Shown one piece after another: positions 45,813 through 55,526 of a stretch of DNA of 64,000 nt. The notes below the pieces were generated by a model that worked only from the letters and a program-made list of their open reading frames with translations, had not been told where the DNA came from and did no database searches. The position numbers were made by a program, and so were the translations under genes. The number at the start of each line of letters is the position of its first letter. Position 1 is the first letter of the stretch. The stretch spans positions 124,001 to 188,000 of the forward strand of contig PGCO01000001.1 of the NCBI GenBank assembly GCA_002786355.1, read 5' to 3'. This DNA is from Sediminibacterium sp. FEMGT703S. Lineage in GTDB: Bacteria; Bacteroidota; Bacteroidia; Chitinophagales; Chitinophagaceae.

Positions 45813-47264
45813 TTAAACTTGTTTATTATTCAGCAACTTAAACACAGTAGACTGTATAAAAGTAAACTCTGGAATTTTACATAATGAACTAACCAGGTAA
45901 TAAAAAGTTATTGCGGCTAATGACCCATATAAAATTTGGATATATACATTTACAGAGAGTAACATAACAAGATATATTACAATACTCATAGACAATGATA
46001 GAATTAAAATAGGAAAGATTGATTTGAGTTGAGAAACAAAATTCGTTTCTATAACTTTTTTAGAAAAAAATACAATTATAACAACATCACAAAAATTATA
46101 AAAAAATATACCTAAGCAAATCCAGGTCATTCCAAATGGGATTGTTAAAACCAATATTAAAACGCCAAATACTTTTTTAATCAGTTCTGCCTTCAAAAAA
46201 TAATCAGATCTCCCTCTCACGGTTAAAATTTGATTATTAACTACCATCAGTGGAATCCACATATATGAGATGCTAAGAATTGTTAATGAACTTGCCATTG
46301 GCAACCACTTTTCCGTTAATAATACCGTAATTAATTGTTTAGACATTACCGCTATACTAACCATTATAGGAAATATAATGTAACAGGCCATTCGCAAATA
46401 CTGCTTAAATGAATCACGCAACAATTCGCTTTGATCTTGAATTTTACATTGAATTGGATATATCGCTCTAGATATGATAGCCATTAAACTCACTGAAGGG
46501 AAGCGAGATATCTGATTAGATTGATTAAAAAATCCAACTTCTACAGAGGAGAATTTCCTTCCAATAACTAAACTATACAAGTTCACATAAATGGTGTGCA
46601 ACAAACCTGATAATAATAGTTTAGACCCAAAAGAGAATAAATTTTTTAATGATACCCATGAGAACGAGGATGAAGGAACCCATTTTGAGAATACCCATAA
46701 CAAAGAGGTATTTACAAAAGAACTTAATAAGGTTTGAATTAATAGTGCCCAAACACCGTAATTATAAAAAGCTAGAGTAATACCAACAATTCCACCTATA
46801 ATGACTGATATTAAAGATGCTTTCGCTTGCGTTTTAAAATCTAATTTGATAGTTAGTTTTGCAATTTGAACTACTGAAAATGATTGAAAAAAGATAACTA
46901 ACCCAAACCACTGACAAATAACTTTGAGCAACGGTTCATTATAAAAAGAAGCAATAGATGATGCCGAAAAAAACAAACACAAATAAATAACTACAGCTAT
47001 CGCAATATTGAAATAAAAAACAGTTGAATAGTCTTCCTCTGTTCTATTTAACTTTTGAATTAATGCATTTGAAAACCCGCTTTCAACTAGTGATTGTGCT
47101 ATAACGATAAAGACACTTAACATTGCAATTAATCCAAATTCACCCGGAGATACCAGCCGAGCTAAAACAATACTAAATAGAAACTGAAAAGCCTGAACAG
47201 AAAATCTTTCTATTGCACTCCATGCAACGCTTTTTATGGTTTCATTCTTTATAGAATTTTCCAT
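45813..47264 (-). CDS. Lipopolysaccharide biosynthesis flippase (Wzx/WzxC type, locus B)
   Basis: A 483-residue protein with about twelve to fourteen transmembrane helices. The amphipathic start ETIKSVAWSAIERFSVQAFQF and LVSPGEFGLIAMLSVFIVIAQ are recognisable from the WzxC/MOP flippase group. It probably flips the lipid-linked repeat unit of locus B, complementing the flippase at 20281. It lies 6 bp before gmd's stop on the same strand, thus in the gmd operon. Confidence 0.9.
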   Translation of the reverse strand: MENSIKNETIKSVAWSAIERFSVQAFQFLFSIVLARLVSPGEFGLIAMLSVFIVIAQSLVESGFSNALIQKLNRTEEDYSTVFYFNIAIAVVIYLCLFFSASSIASFYNEPLLKVICQWFGLVIFFQSFSVVQIAKLTIKLDFKTQAKASLISVIIGGIVGITLAFYNYGVWALLIQTLLSSFVNTSLLWVFSKWVPSSSFSWVSLKNLFSFGSKLLLSGLLHTIYVNLYSLVIGRKFSSVEVGFFNQSNQISRFPSVSLMAIISRAIYPIQCKIQDQSELLRDSFKQYLRMACYIIFPIMVSIAVMSKQLITVLLTEKWLPMASSLTILSISYMWIPLMVVNNQILTVRGRSDYFLKAELIKKVFGVLILVLTIPFGMTWICLGIFFYNFCDVVIIVFFSKKVIETNFVSQLKSIFPILILSLSMSIVIYLVMLLSVNVYIQILYGSLAAITFYYLVSSLCKIPEFTFIQSTVFKLLNNKQV

Positions 47265-47270
47265 TAAAGA

Positions 47271-48371
47271 CTAATGATTACCATTGTTTTGATTTAAAGA
47301 TAAAAATGCTATATCCGATGCTACCATTTCGCTTACTAAACTATTTAAATTGTATTTTGGCTCCCATCCTAGTTTTGTTTTTGCTTTTGTTGGATCTCCT
47401 ATCAATAAGTCAACTTCAGTAGGCCTATAATATTCTGGATCAACTTTTACAACTACTTTCCCAACTTCTAATTGATAAAGCGGATTTTTACAAGCGCTGA
47501 TTTTAGCTATTTCATTTTCATTATTTCCTTCAAAAATTAATTCAATCCCAACCTCATTGAATGCCATTATTACGAAATCCTTAACAGAAGTGGTCATTCC
47601 TGTAGCAATAACATAATCATCGGCAGTATCTTGTTGAAGAATCCTCCACATAGCATCAATATAATCTTTAGCATGTCCCCAATCACGAAGTGAATTTAAA
47701 TTACCAAGATAAAGGCAATCCTGCTTGCCTAAAACAATCGAAGCTATTCCTAAAGTTATTTTCCTAGTTACGAATGTTTCACCGCGTCTTGGTGATTCAT
47801 GGTTAAAAAGAATTCCATTACACGCAAACATTCCATATGCTTCCCGATAATTCTTCGTTATCCAAAACCCATAAATTTTTGCAACACCGTAAGGGGAGCG
47901 AGGATAAAAAGGGGAGTTTTCATCGTATAAACCTTGGGCATTTTTATTTTCAACCATACCACCATAAAGCTCAGAAGTAGAGGCTTGATAAATTCTTGTT
48001 TTATCAGTTAACCCTAAAATACGAACCGCTTCTAATATTCTTAAAGCCCCAATTCCATCTACATTTGCTACATATTCTGGGGAATCAAAAGATACTTTAA
48101 CATGAGACATTGCACCAAGATTATATATTTCGTCTGGTTGAACTTCTTGGATAATTCTTATTATATTGGTAGAATCGGTTAAATCTCCATAGTGTAACTT
48201 AAAGTTCACATTGGGATTATGTGGATCTTGGTAAATATGATCAATTCTTTGTGTATTAAAAGATGAGGCACGACGTTTAACCCCGTGAACAATATATCCT
48301 TTATCTAATAAAAATTCAGCCAAATACGAACCATCCTGACCAGTAATTCCTGTTATTAATGCAGTTTTCAT
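47271..48371 (-). CDS. gmd: GDP-mannose 4,6-dehydratase
   Basis: A 366-residue SDR enzyme converting GDP-mannose to GDP-4-keto-6-deoxymannose, the first step to GDP-fucose and related sugars. NADP-binding GITGQDGS is at residues 8-15. The catalytic residues are visible: Thr132/Ser133-Glu134 in [11 protein letters not shown] and the YxxxK pair Tyr161/Lys165 in [23 protein letters not shown] is typical of the family. A GDP-fucose synthase gene is not in this window, although a GT11 fucosyltransferase is (57515). Confidence 0.96.
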   Translation of the reverse strand: MKTALITGITGQDGSYLAEFLLDKGYIVHGVKRRASSFNTQRIDHIYQDPHNPNVNFKLHYGDLTDSTNIIRIIQEVQPDEIYNLGAMSHVKVSFDSPEYVANVDGIGALRILEAVRILGLTDKTRIYQASTSELYGGMVENKNAQGLYDENSPFYPRSPYGVAKIYGFWITKNYREAYGMFACNGILFNHESPRRGETFVTRKITLGIASIVLGKQDCLYLGNLNSLRDWGHAKDYIDAMWRILQQDTADDYVIATGMTTSVKDFVIMAFNEVGIELIFEGNNENEIAKISACKNPLYQLEVGKVVVKVDPEYYRPTEVDLLIGDPTKAKTKLGWEPKYNLNSLVSEMVASDIAFLSLNQNNGNH

Positions 48372-48416
48372 TTAAAATAATTGTGAATGAAGATTTAATA
48401 AGTTAAAAGAATAACA

Positions 48417-49502
48417 TTACTTCATAATTCTTTTAAAAAATCTTTTAGAGAAAATATAAAATAGACCTATTATAATGGCAAAAATAGAACTCAATACAGC
48501 GGCTTTTAATTTTGACAATTTATCAACTTTTAAAGGATAAATAGGCTCGTCAATTATTTGGATTACTGGAGTTTCTTGACTAAGGGTAAATTTAGCTATT
48601 TCAAGATTTTGAGTTACGCTAGCAAATATAGTAGCGAGCAATGTTTTATCTCTAAGAGTAGATTCAACAGCTACAGCTGTTTTAGTTCTGTATAAAGGAT
48701 TTATATCCATCACACTACTTGTGTTTTGAAGCGAAGCACCAGAATAAGTCTTTTGTTGTAAAAGATTAGCTATGCTGTCTACCCTTGCCTGCAGTTTGTC
48801 TACTGTTGCTTTTTGTCGTTTTATTTTAACATTAATATACCTTTCAACAACACGCTGAACAATTCGCTCACAATATTTTTTTGCTAGATGCTCGTCTTCC
48901 ATTTCAACTGTAACGTCTATGAAACTTGCTTTTTTATCAGGTCTTGCTACGTTAAAGTTGTCTGAAATTATTTTATTAGAAATTACTTGAAGCAAACTGT
49001 CTTGTAATCTTGAATAGGAGACACCTGCATAAAAAGTCTTAAAACTAATAGTACCTATTTTTTCATTCTTTGCCCATTTTTCTTTCAGTTTATAGACTTC
49101 AATATATTTGTCGGCCAAAGAAAATTGCGCTTTATTATCAAATTGAGTTAGTAAAATTTCTCTAGCTAATGAAGGGCTCTTGAAATACAACAAAATATTA
49201 TCACCAGACAAAACTCCCTCACCACCAGCTCCACCAACATCAACACCAAATTGACCAGCTAATGAAGCCAAACTCCCCAAACCCGACATATTACTCTTCC
49301 CCTCTTCTAATATAAACGTCATTTTAGCAGAATAAAGAATTGGTCTATATCCAGCATACAAAAATCCCAATATTCCGCCTATAACGCCAAGTATCATTAA
49401 AAAAATCCAGCGTTTAAGCACAAATTGAACCCATTCTTTAAGCTTAAGCAGGAATTCTTTTAAGGTTAATTTCTTGTTTTTTTCTTCTAAATAACTTGAC
49501 AT
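48417..49502 (-). CDS. Wzz-like chain-length determinant protein (locus B)
   Basis: A 361-residue protein with transmembrane helices at about 32-52 and 335-353 and a periplasmic part between. A Gly-rich segment followed by GEGVLSGDNILLYFKS corresponds closely to the locus A Wzz at 25747, so the two are paralogues. It lacks a kinase domain. It is divergent from the second SLBB exporter gene, across a 340-bp region, and upstream of gmd in the minus-strand operon. Confidence 0.87.
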   Translation of the reverse strand: MSSYLEEKNKKLTLKEFLLKLKEWVQFVLKRWIFLMILGVIGGILGFLYAGYRPILYSAKMTFILEEGKSNMSGLGSLASLAGQFGVDVGGAGGEGVLSGDNILLYFKSPSLAREILLTQFDNKAQFSLADKYIEVYKLKEKWAKNEKIGTISFKTFYAGVSYSRLQDSLLQVISNKIISDNFNVARPDKKASFIDVTVEMEDEHLAKKYCERIVQRVVERYINVKIKRQKATVDKLQARVDSIANLLQQKTYSGASLQNTSSVMDINPLYRTKTAVAVESTLRDKTLLATIFASVTQNLEIAKFTLSQETPVIQIIDEPIYPLKVDKLSKLKAAVLSSIFAIIIGLFYIFSKRFFKRIMK

Positions 49503-49842
49503 TTTATTGTAATATTTAAAATCTTATAAATGGCTCCGCCAGCCTAAGTCACAATGGTAATTAAAGTGCTAAATTATAACTTTCAGTAGCTAAAATAGCA
49601 TTAAAATATACAATCAAGTGTACTTAAATAAGTATGAGGGGGAGGTTAGAGATTTCAGCTTAAGGCTGCAAATTTAAAGTCAGAATATTGATTTACCAAA
49701 TATGCTTTAAGTGTCTTTAACATCCAACAATGTTGTTAGCAATTGATGAAATAAGAACTGAGCTTTGTATGAAAGCCTTTATAAGTTATCTTCGTTTATA
49801 CTTTCCCCCACAAAGCAAGTAGATCAATAGTAAAAGTAATTT
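49503..49842. other. 340-bp divergent regulatory region between wzz-like and SLBB exporter genes
   Basis: No open reading frame is supported here. A minus-strand promoter for the Wzz-like gene is seen at 49669-49699. For the + strand, only a weak TATACTTTC near 49795-49803 is visible, so the SLBB promoter is not settled. A small inverted repeat (aacaa at 49725-49729 / ttgtt) lies between. Long leaders on both sides leave room for RNA-level control, but no riboswitch was recognised. Confidence 0.5.
49669..49699 (-). promoter_or_regulatory. Promoter of the locus B Wzz operon (TTG-N20-TAAATTTG)
   Basis: Minus-strand TTG (49699-49697) and TAAATTTG (49676-49669) are 20 nt apart, a good match to the Bacteroidota promoter. 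Transcription would begin near 49662, giving a leader of about 160 nt before the ATG at 49502. Confidence 0.5.
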
Positions 49843-52275
49843 ATGAAGACAATTTGGAAGAGTATAATGATATTAGCCATTTCAGTAGGATATACTCAAT
49901 TAGCAACGGCACAATTACCCAATATTCCGCAAGTATCAAGCATAAATATAGATGCTTTATCTGATGCCCAGTTTCAGGCATACATGCAACAAGCACAATT
50001 AAGTGGGTTGTCTGAGGCAGAATTAGAAGCAAAAGCAAGGGAAAAAGGACTCAGTGCTGCGCAAATTGCCCAAATAAAAATGAGGATGGCTTCTTTAAAT
50101 ACAAGTACATCAGGAGACAAAAAGACCACGAATAGTTCATATGAATCTAGAAAACCCATCAATACTAAAAATGAATTTAAAAAAGAGGAAAAGGAAGGGT
50201 TAAAAATTTTCGGATCAGAGTTTTTCTCTAATGCCAACCTTACTTTCGAACCCAATATGCGTATTGCTACCCCAAGCAACTATGTTCTGGGAGTAGATGA
50301 TGAATTATCGATTGATATATTCGGCTTTTCTGAAAAAACCTCAAAATACAAAATCAATACCGAGGGGCAAATCCGTATTCCTAATATTGGACCAGTTACT
50401 ATTGCTGGGTTAACCATTGAAGAAGCCAGAACAAAATTAAAATCGGTGATGGCTAAAACCTATCCAGGATTGAATAGTGGAAACACTTCTTTGCAAGTTA
50501 GTTTAGGCCAAATCAGGAGTATAAGAGTAACCTTAATTGGTGAAGTAAGCCAACCAGGTACTTATGAACTATCTTCTTTATCTACATTGGCCAATGCCCT
50601 ATACGCTTCTGGAGGTCCGTCTAACAATGGATCTTTTAGAAAAATTGACTTAATTAGAAATGGCAAAAGACTGGTAACCTTCGATTTATATGATTTTTTA
50701 TTAAATGGAGACCTTACTAAGAATGTATTACTCAAAGATGATGATATTATTAAAATCCACCCTTATACCGTTCGGTTGGCATTAACAGGTGCTGTAAAGA
50801 GACCTGCAATATATGAATCTGAACCTGGTGAAAACCTTGGAACTATTATTGAAAAATATGCTAGTGGTTTTGCGGATAGTGCTAATAGAAATAAAATTAC
50901 AATTCAGCGATTCGGAGAATTAGGTAAATCAATAATGAATGTAGACGCTAAAAGCATCAATACATTTAGCTTGAAAAGCTCTGATTCTATTGTAGTAGGC
51001 GCCATACCAAGACGTTTTGAAAATAGGGTAGTAATTGCTGGGGCCGTTTATTATCCCAATAGTTATTCCAATACAGCCTACCCTACTATAGGAGATTTAT
51101 TGAAAGCTGCTCAATTGAAAGAAAACGCGTTTTCTAATCGTGCCCTATTGTTTAGAACCAATGAAAGTAAAGACACAACAATTACTGCAATTAATTTAAA
51201 TAGTAGTTCAGATTTAAGTTTAAGCCTTCGTAATGACGATTCTTTACATATTTATAGTAAAATATCCTTAAAAGAGCCCTCTTATGTTATCATTACAGGG
51301 GAAGTAAATAGACCTGATAGTTTTAGCTATGCAGCAGGTCTTCGTTTGGAAGATTTGATATTATTGGCAGGAGGATTAAAAGATCGTGCCTCATTCAAAG
51401 AAGTGGAAGTCTTACGTAGAATTAGAAAAGATGCAACATTAAGCGACACAACTGTTTATAATACCATATTACGATTCAATTTACAAGACAGCTTAGCTTT
51501 AACCAAGGATCAAGCTGTTATTGAATTAGAACCATATGATGTAGTGAACGTAAAAAACCTACCTCGCAACCAAGCAGCTGGTTCTGTAACTATCAATGGA
51601 GAAGTCTTATTTCCAGGAACCTATTTATTGAATACCAAAGAAGACCGAGTTAGTGATTTATTTGCAAGAGCTGGGGGAATTTTAAACACGGGATCTTTAT
51701 CATCTGGTTATTTCTTACGAAATACCTATCAATCAGCTTTAAAAGGGGAAGTACTAGAAATCAAGAAATCATTAGCCAAACAATTGAGTAATGATACCCT
51801 AACACAAAAATTCTTGGATAGCACCCTGTCAAAAGAAAAAGTATTGATGTCTGTAAATCTTCAAAAGGCCTTGACTAATCCTGGTTCTTCTGATGATATT
51901 GTATTGGAAGAAGGTGATATGATTACTATTCCTAAAACGCCTGTATCAGTTCAAGCATTTGGAGGAGTAAATATTCAAAAGAAAGTAAACTTTTACCCAG
52001 GATTAAGAACCAGAAAATTAATTAAAGAGTCAGGCGGTTTTGCAGAGAATGCCAACAAAAAAGGGACTTATATACTTTACCCTGATGGCAAGATTAGAAC
52101 TGCCAATAGCTATGTATTCTTTAGAACTTATCCTAAGTTAGTTCCTGGTGCTGAACTATATGTACCAATCAAGAAAAATAAGCGTGGCTTAACTACGGCT
52201 GAAGTGATGGGAATTAGTAGTAGTGTAATTGGATTGGGAGCAATTATTATCGGTATACTAAATGCTACAAGATAA
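49843..52275 (+). CDS. SLBB-domain polysaccharide export protein, Wza-like (locus B)
   Basis: An 810-residue protein with a signal peptide (MKTIWKSIMILAISVGYTQL, then ATAQ). A segment of short helices with KAREKGLSAAQIAQIKMRM (about 61-79) is shared with the paralogue at 26783. The Poly_export domain lies at about 145-235 (NYVLGVDDELSIDIFGFS, GPVTIAGLTIEEARTKL), followed by several SLBB units. A hydrophobic helix near the C-terminus is present. It starts a + strand operon with two Wzi-type genes, the only + strand genes in locus B. Confidence 0.92.
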   Translation: MKTIWKSIMILAISVGYTQLATAQLPNIPQVSSINIDALSDAQFQAYMQQAQLSGLSEAELEAKAREKGLSAAQIAQIKMRMASLNTSTSGDKKTTNSSYESRKPINTKNEFKKEEKEGLKIFGSEFFSNANLTFEPNMRIATPSNYVLGVDDELSIDIFGFSEKTSKYKINTEGQIRIPNIGPVTIAGLTIEEARTKLKSVMAKTYPGLNSGNTSLQVSLGQIRSIRVTLIGEVSQPGTYELSSLSTLANALYASGGPSNNGSFRKIDLIRNGKRLVTFDLYDFLLNGDLTKNVLLKDDDIIKIHPYTVRLALTGAVKRPAIYESEPGENLGTIIEKYASGFADSANRNKITIQRFGELGKSIMNVDAKSINTFSLKSSDSIVVGAIPRRFENRVVIAGAVYYPNSYSNTAYPTIGDLLKAAQLKENAFSNRALLFRTNESKDTTITAINLNSSSDLSLSLRNDDSLHIYSKISLKEPSYVIITGEVNRPDSFSYAAGLRLEDLILLAGGLKDRASFKEVEVLRRIRKDATLSDTTVYNTILRFNLQDSLALTKDQAVIELEPYDVVNVKNLPRNQAAGSVTINGEVLFPGTYLLNTKEDRVSDLFARAGGILNTGSLSSGYFLRNTYQSALKGEVLEIKKSLAKQLSNDTLTQKFLDSTLSKEKVLMSVNLQKALTNPGSSDDIVLEEGDMITIPKTPVSVQAFGGVNIQKKVNFYPGLRTRKLIKESGGFAENANKKGTYILYPDGKIRTANSYVFFRTYPKLVPGAELYVPIKKNKRGLTTAEVMGISSSVIGLGAIIIGILNATR

Positions 52276-52315
52276 TTATACTAATTAGAAAGTTGCTTAT
52301 ATTTAATCAACTAAT

Positions 52316-53878
52316 ATGAGACTTTCACTAATAGTATTTTTATCCTTATTGCTTTTAAAAGGTAATGCTCAAACAATAGCTGTTGGACAAACAGCTACAG
52401 AATCTGCTTTGAGAAACTTACAACTAAATGGAAAGTTAGATGCTAATTTCTCTTCATTTACTATTAGACCAATAATATCTAATGATTCAATAAATTTACA
52501 GACAGTTTTGAATCTAACTGATTCAACCTTTAAACTAAAGGCCAATAGAAAGAATTTTCAGCTTTTACCCATTTCATGGAATACCAAATTCAATAATGAG
52601 CGACCATTTGGCTGGAATGATGCTGGAATGAGAATGGTTCGAGGTTTTCAACAGTCATTTAGTGCTGGTTTTTATTTGAAAGCAGGTCCATTAACTGTGC
52701 AACTGCAACCTGAATATTATCAAATTAATCCACAAAATTATCAAACAACTCCTAGCTTTGGTTCTAATAGTAATAAGCCTTTGTCTAAAGGGTATTGGGG
52801 ACAATCTTCTATTAGACTAAATACAAAAAAGCTATCATTAGGAATCTCCACAGAAAACCTATGGTGGGGACCAGGTCAGTTTAACTCTATATTCATGAGT
52901 AATAATGCACCTGGTTTTAAACATTTGACGTTTAATACCCGAAAACCAATTAAAACTTGGTTAGGAAATTTTGAATGGCAATTGATAGTAGGTCAATTAA
53001 ATGAAGATACCAGTTTGGCTTTTGAAAGTAATTACTTAAAACCTACAGCAGCTAAAAATGAATCCCGCTATTTTAACGCTTTTGTAATTACTTATCAGCC
53101 AAAATGGATGAAAAATCTTTTTTTAGGTTTGATTCGTTTTGAACAACTTTATCAAACTGCACAAGAAATAAGGCAGGGTAGTTTTTTAAAAAAGTATTTA
53201 CCAGCACTATCCTACGAATCAGCGAATGAAAATATACGTGGGACTACTCCGAATGACGGGGGTGTTGGTCTTTTTGCTCGATGGATATTGCCTACTGAAC
53301 AAGCAGAAGTATATTTTGAATATGGCTACAATGATTTCAAGCAAAATATCAGAGATTTAACTGTAAACTCCAATCATGCTAATGCCTATCTAGTTGGCTT
53401 CAAGAAGATATTTAATTCTCATAAAAGGAGCCAATCTTTTTATGAGCTGTCTGGAGAGATTATCAACATGGCACAAAATGCCAGTTATATAATCCGAAAT
53501 GGAGGTAATTGGTATGAGCATGGAATTATTCAACAGGGGTATACGCATCAAAATCAAATTATGGGTGCAGGTAGTGGCTTTGGAAATAATGTTCAAACGA
53601 TTGCAATCAAAAAAGTAAATGGATGGAATTATTTTGGAATTAAATTTCAAAGAATTCAACAAGACCCCAAAAGATTGATTCCAATTAATATATCAAGCCT
53701 TGGTATGCGAAATTTTATCTGGAATGATTATGATTTTGGTCTTTTATTGCAAAAAAGAATTAAGTCCTTAGTTTTTAACGGGGAAGCTCATTGGATTCAA
53801 TCTAATAATTTCGGATGGCAAAAAAGTAATAAAGGAAACTTATTTTTACAATTAAACTGTCTTTTCATTCTGCCTTAA
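52316..53878 (+). CDS. Wzi-family outer-membrane protein, type A (locus B)
   Basis: A 520-residue protein with a signal peptide (MRLSLIVFLSLLLLKGNAQ). Beta-rich sequence with FNNERPFGWNDAGMRMVRG, ISTENLWWGPGQFNSIFMSN, QGYTHQNQIMGAGSGFGNN and KFQRIQQDPKRL corresponds block by block to the type A protein at 30915. It probably anchors or assembles capsule at the outer membrane. It follows the SLBB gene by 40 bp and precedes type B by 1 bp. Confidence 0.84.
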   Translation: MRLSLIVFLSLLLLKGNAQTIAVGQTATESALRNLQLNGKLDANFSSFTIRPIISNDSINLQTVLNLTDSTFKLKANRKNFQLLPISWNTKFNNERPFGWNDAGMRMVRGFQQSFSAGFYLKAGPLTVQLQPEYYQINPQNYQTTPSFGSNSNKPLSKGYWGQSSIRLNTKKLSLGISTENLWWGPGQFNSIFMSNNAPGFKHLTFNTRKPIKTWLGNFEWQLIVGQLNEDTSLAFESNYLKPTAAKNESRYFNAFVITYQPKWMKNLFLGLIRFEQLYQTAQEIRQGSFLKKYLPALSYESANENIRGTTPNDGGVGLFARWILPTEQAEVYFEYGYNDFKQNIRDLTVNSNHANAYLVGFKKIFNSHKRSQSFYELSGEIINMAQNASYIIRNGGNWYEHGIIQQGYTHQNQIMGAGSGFGNNVQTIAIKKVNGWNYFGIKFQRIQQDPKRLIPINISSLGMRNFIWNDYDFGLLLQKRIKSLVFNGEAHWIQSNNFGWQKSNKGNLFLQLNCLFILP

Positions 53879-53879
53879 T

Positions 53880-55526
53880 ATGAGATATTTCCTCTTTTTA
53901 TTTTTTATTTCCCTACAATCCATGTTAAGTGCGCAGCTTTGGCAATTGGATATGGGGTTGTTTGAACAGAAAAGAGTAGAAGCTTTATTGAATGACGATA
54001 GTTTATCTGATCATTCTTATACCATTCGTTTCGCAAAAAATAATTGGGATAATTTTTTGAATGCACAACAACAAAAGAAAGCCAAGTTTAAATTCCTCTT
54101 CGCTGAATACGGAATTCAACAAAATAATAATTTACCCATAGGCTTCAACGATGGCAATTTATTACCCAATGTGGGTTTGCAACATAAAGCAAGCATTGGT
54201 GCACAAATTAATTGGGGACCGCTTAGTATTCATTTACAACCTGAATGGGTGCAAGCGCAGAATTTACCTGCAACCCCATTTGTTGATAATGTGAACGACG
54301 TCAATTATAGAAGAAATTTCTATTGGTATATTAGAAATAAGATCGACAATGGAACACGAATAGGCGACCAACCTTTTCAACGATTTTTCTGGGGGCAATC
54401 TTCCGTACGTCTCAATTTAAAAAAAGTTTCATTAGGAATATCAACAGAAAATCTTTGGTGGGGACCTGGGGTAAGAAATAGTCTTTTATTGACGAATAAT
54501 GCACCCGGATTTATGCATTTGACTTTTAATTCAATCAAACCCATTCAAACCAAACTAGGAACATTTGAGTTTCAAGCAATTTTGGGGAATTTAGATTCTG
54601 CCATCGCACCAGCAATTGATTTCAATAATTTGGCGGCTAATGTACCATTCATAGAACCTAAATCAAAGAATCAAAGAGGAATAGCAGGATATTATCTAAG
54701 CTGGAAACCTAAATGGTTTAAACACTTTTATCTGGGACTAGGCGGAATGACTTACTTCTATAAGGATAAACCAGCTATACAGCAAAGCGCTAATTTATTA
54801 TCATTTGAAAATCAGCAAAGCAGTGCTAGTTTAAGTTCTGTTTTCTTTCGCTATGCTATACCTAGTGAAAATGCAGAGATTTATATGGAATATGGCAGAA
54901 ATGGAAAGTTTTTTGCACCATTGAATATCTTTGGAGACACTATTCCAACTGCTTATACCGTAGGATTTAGAAAACTGTTTAAAATAAGACAGAAAAAGCT
55001 ATCAAAGGACCAACCAGCAATCATGTTAGGGGTAGAACTAACACAGATGCAGCTTCCCGATAACCGATTAATTTTTAATGCTGCAGATGTAAGAGGTATA
55101 CCAAGAACCAATAGTTGGTATACACACCCTTATATTAAGCAAGGATATACCCAACAAGGTCAAGTGCTAGGTGCTTCTATAGGGCCAGGCTCTAATAGTC
55201 AGACTTTGTATTTAAGTTGGGTGAAGGGATTGAAAAAAATAGGGCTAAGTATCGAGAGAGTCTTATATAATACTGATTTTTATCAATATCATTACTTTCA
55301 AAGAGGTATTGGAAATAATAGCCCAAGTAATTATTGGGTGGATATTAATGCTTCAATGCAGTTACAATGGCATTATAAAAAATTTCTGCTAAATGCTAGT
55401 TATATGTACACTAGCGCTTTAAATTATCGCTGGACAAAATTAGATGGAGGTTTTGCAAGACCTTCCAGTTTATCTGACAAACGCAATAACCAGCTTTACC
55501 TAAGTTTAATTTATTTGATTGATTAA
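53880..55526 (+). CDS. Wzi-family outer-membrane protein, type B (locus B)
   Basis: A 548-residue protein with a signal peptide (MRYFLFLFFISLQSMLSAQ). Shared blocks with the type B protein at 29249 are ISTENLWWGPGVRNSLLLTN, SWYTHPYIKQGYTQQGQ and SIGPGSNSQ. The two-protein (A plus B) set next to each SLBB exporter suggests both are needed for one export machine. Its stop overlaps the convergent GT4 gene's end by 4 bp. Confidence 0.84.
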   Translation: MRYFLFLFFISLQSMLSAQLWQLDMGLFEQKRVEALLNDDSLSDHSYTIRFAKNNWDNFLNAQQQKKAKFKFLFAEYGIQQNNNLPIGFNDGNLLPNVGLQHKASIGAQINWGPLSIHLQPEWVQAQNLPATPFVDNVNDVNYRRNFYWYIRNKIDNGTRIGDQPFQRFFWGQSSVRLNLKKVSLGISTENLWWGPGVRNSLLLTNNAPGFMHLTFNSIKPIQTKLGTFEFQAILGNLDSAIAPAIDFNNLAANVPFIEPKSKNQRGIAGYYLSWKPKWFKHFYLGLGGMTYFYKDKPAIQQSANLLSFENQQSSASLSSVFFRYAIPSENAEIYMEYGRNGKFFAPLNIFGDTIPTAYTVGFRKLFKIRQKKLSKDQPAIMLGVELTQMQLPDNRLIFNAADVRGIPRTNSWYTHPYIKQGYTQQGQVLGASIGPGSNSQTLYLSWVKGLKKIGLSIERVLYNTDFYQYHYFQRGIGNNSPSNYWVDINASMQLQWHYKKFLLNASYMYTSALNYRWTKLDGGFARPSSLSDKRNNQLYLSLIYLID

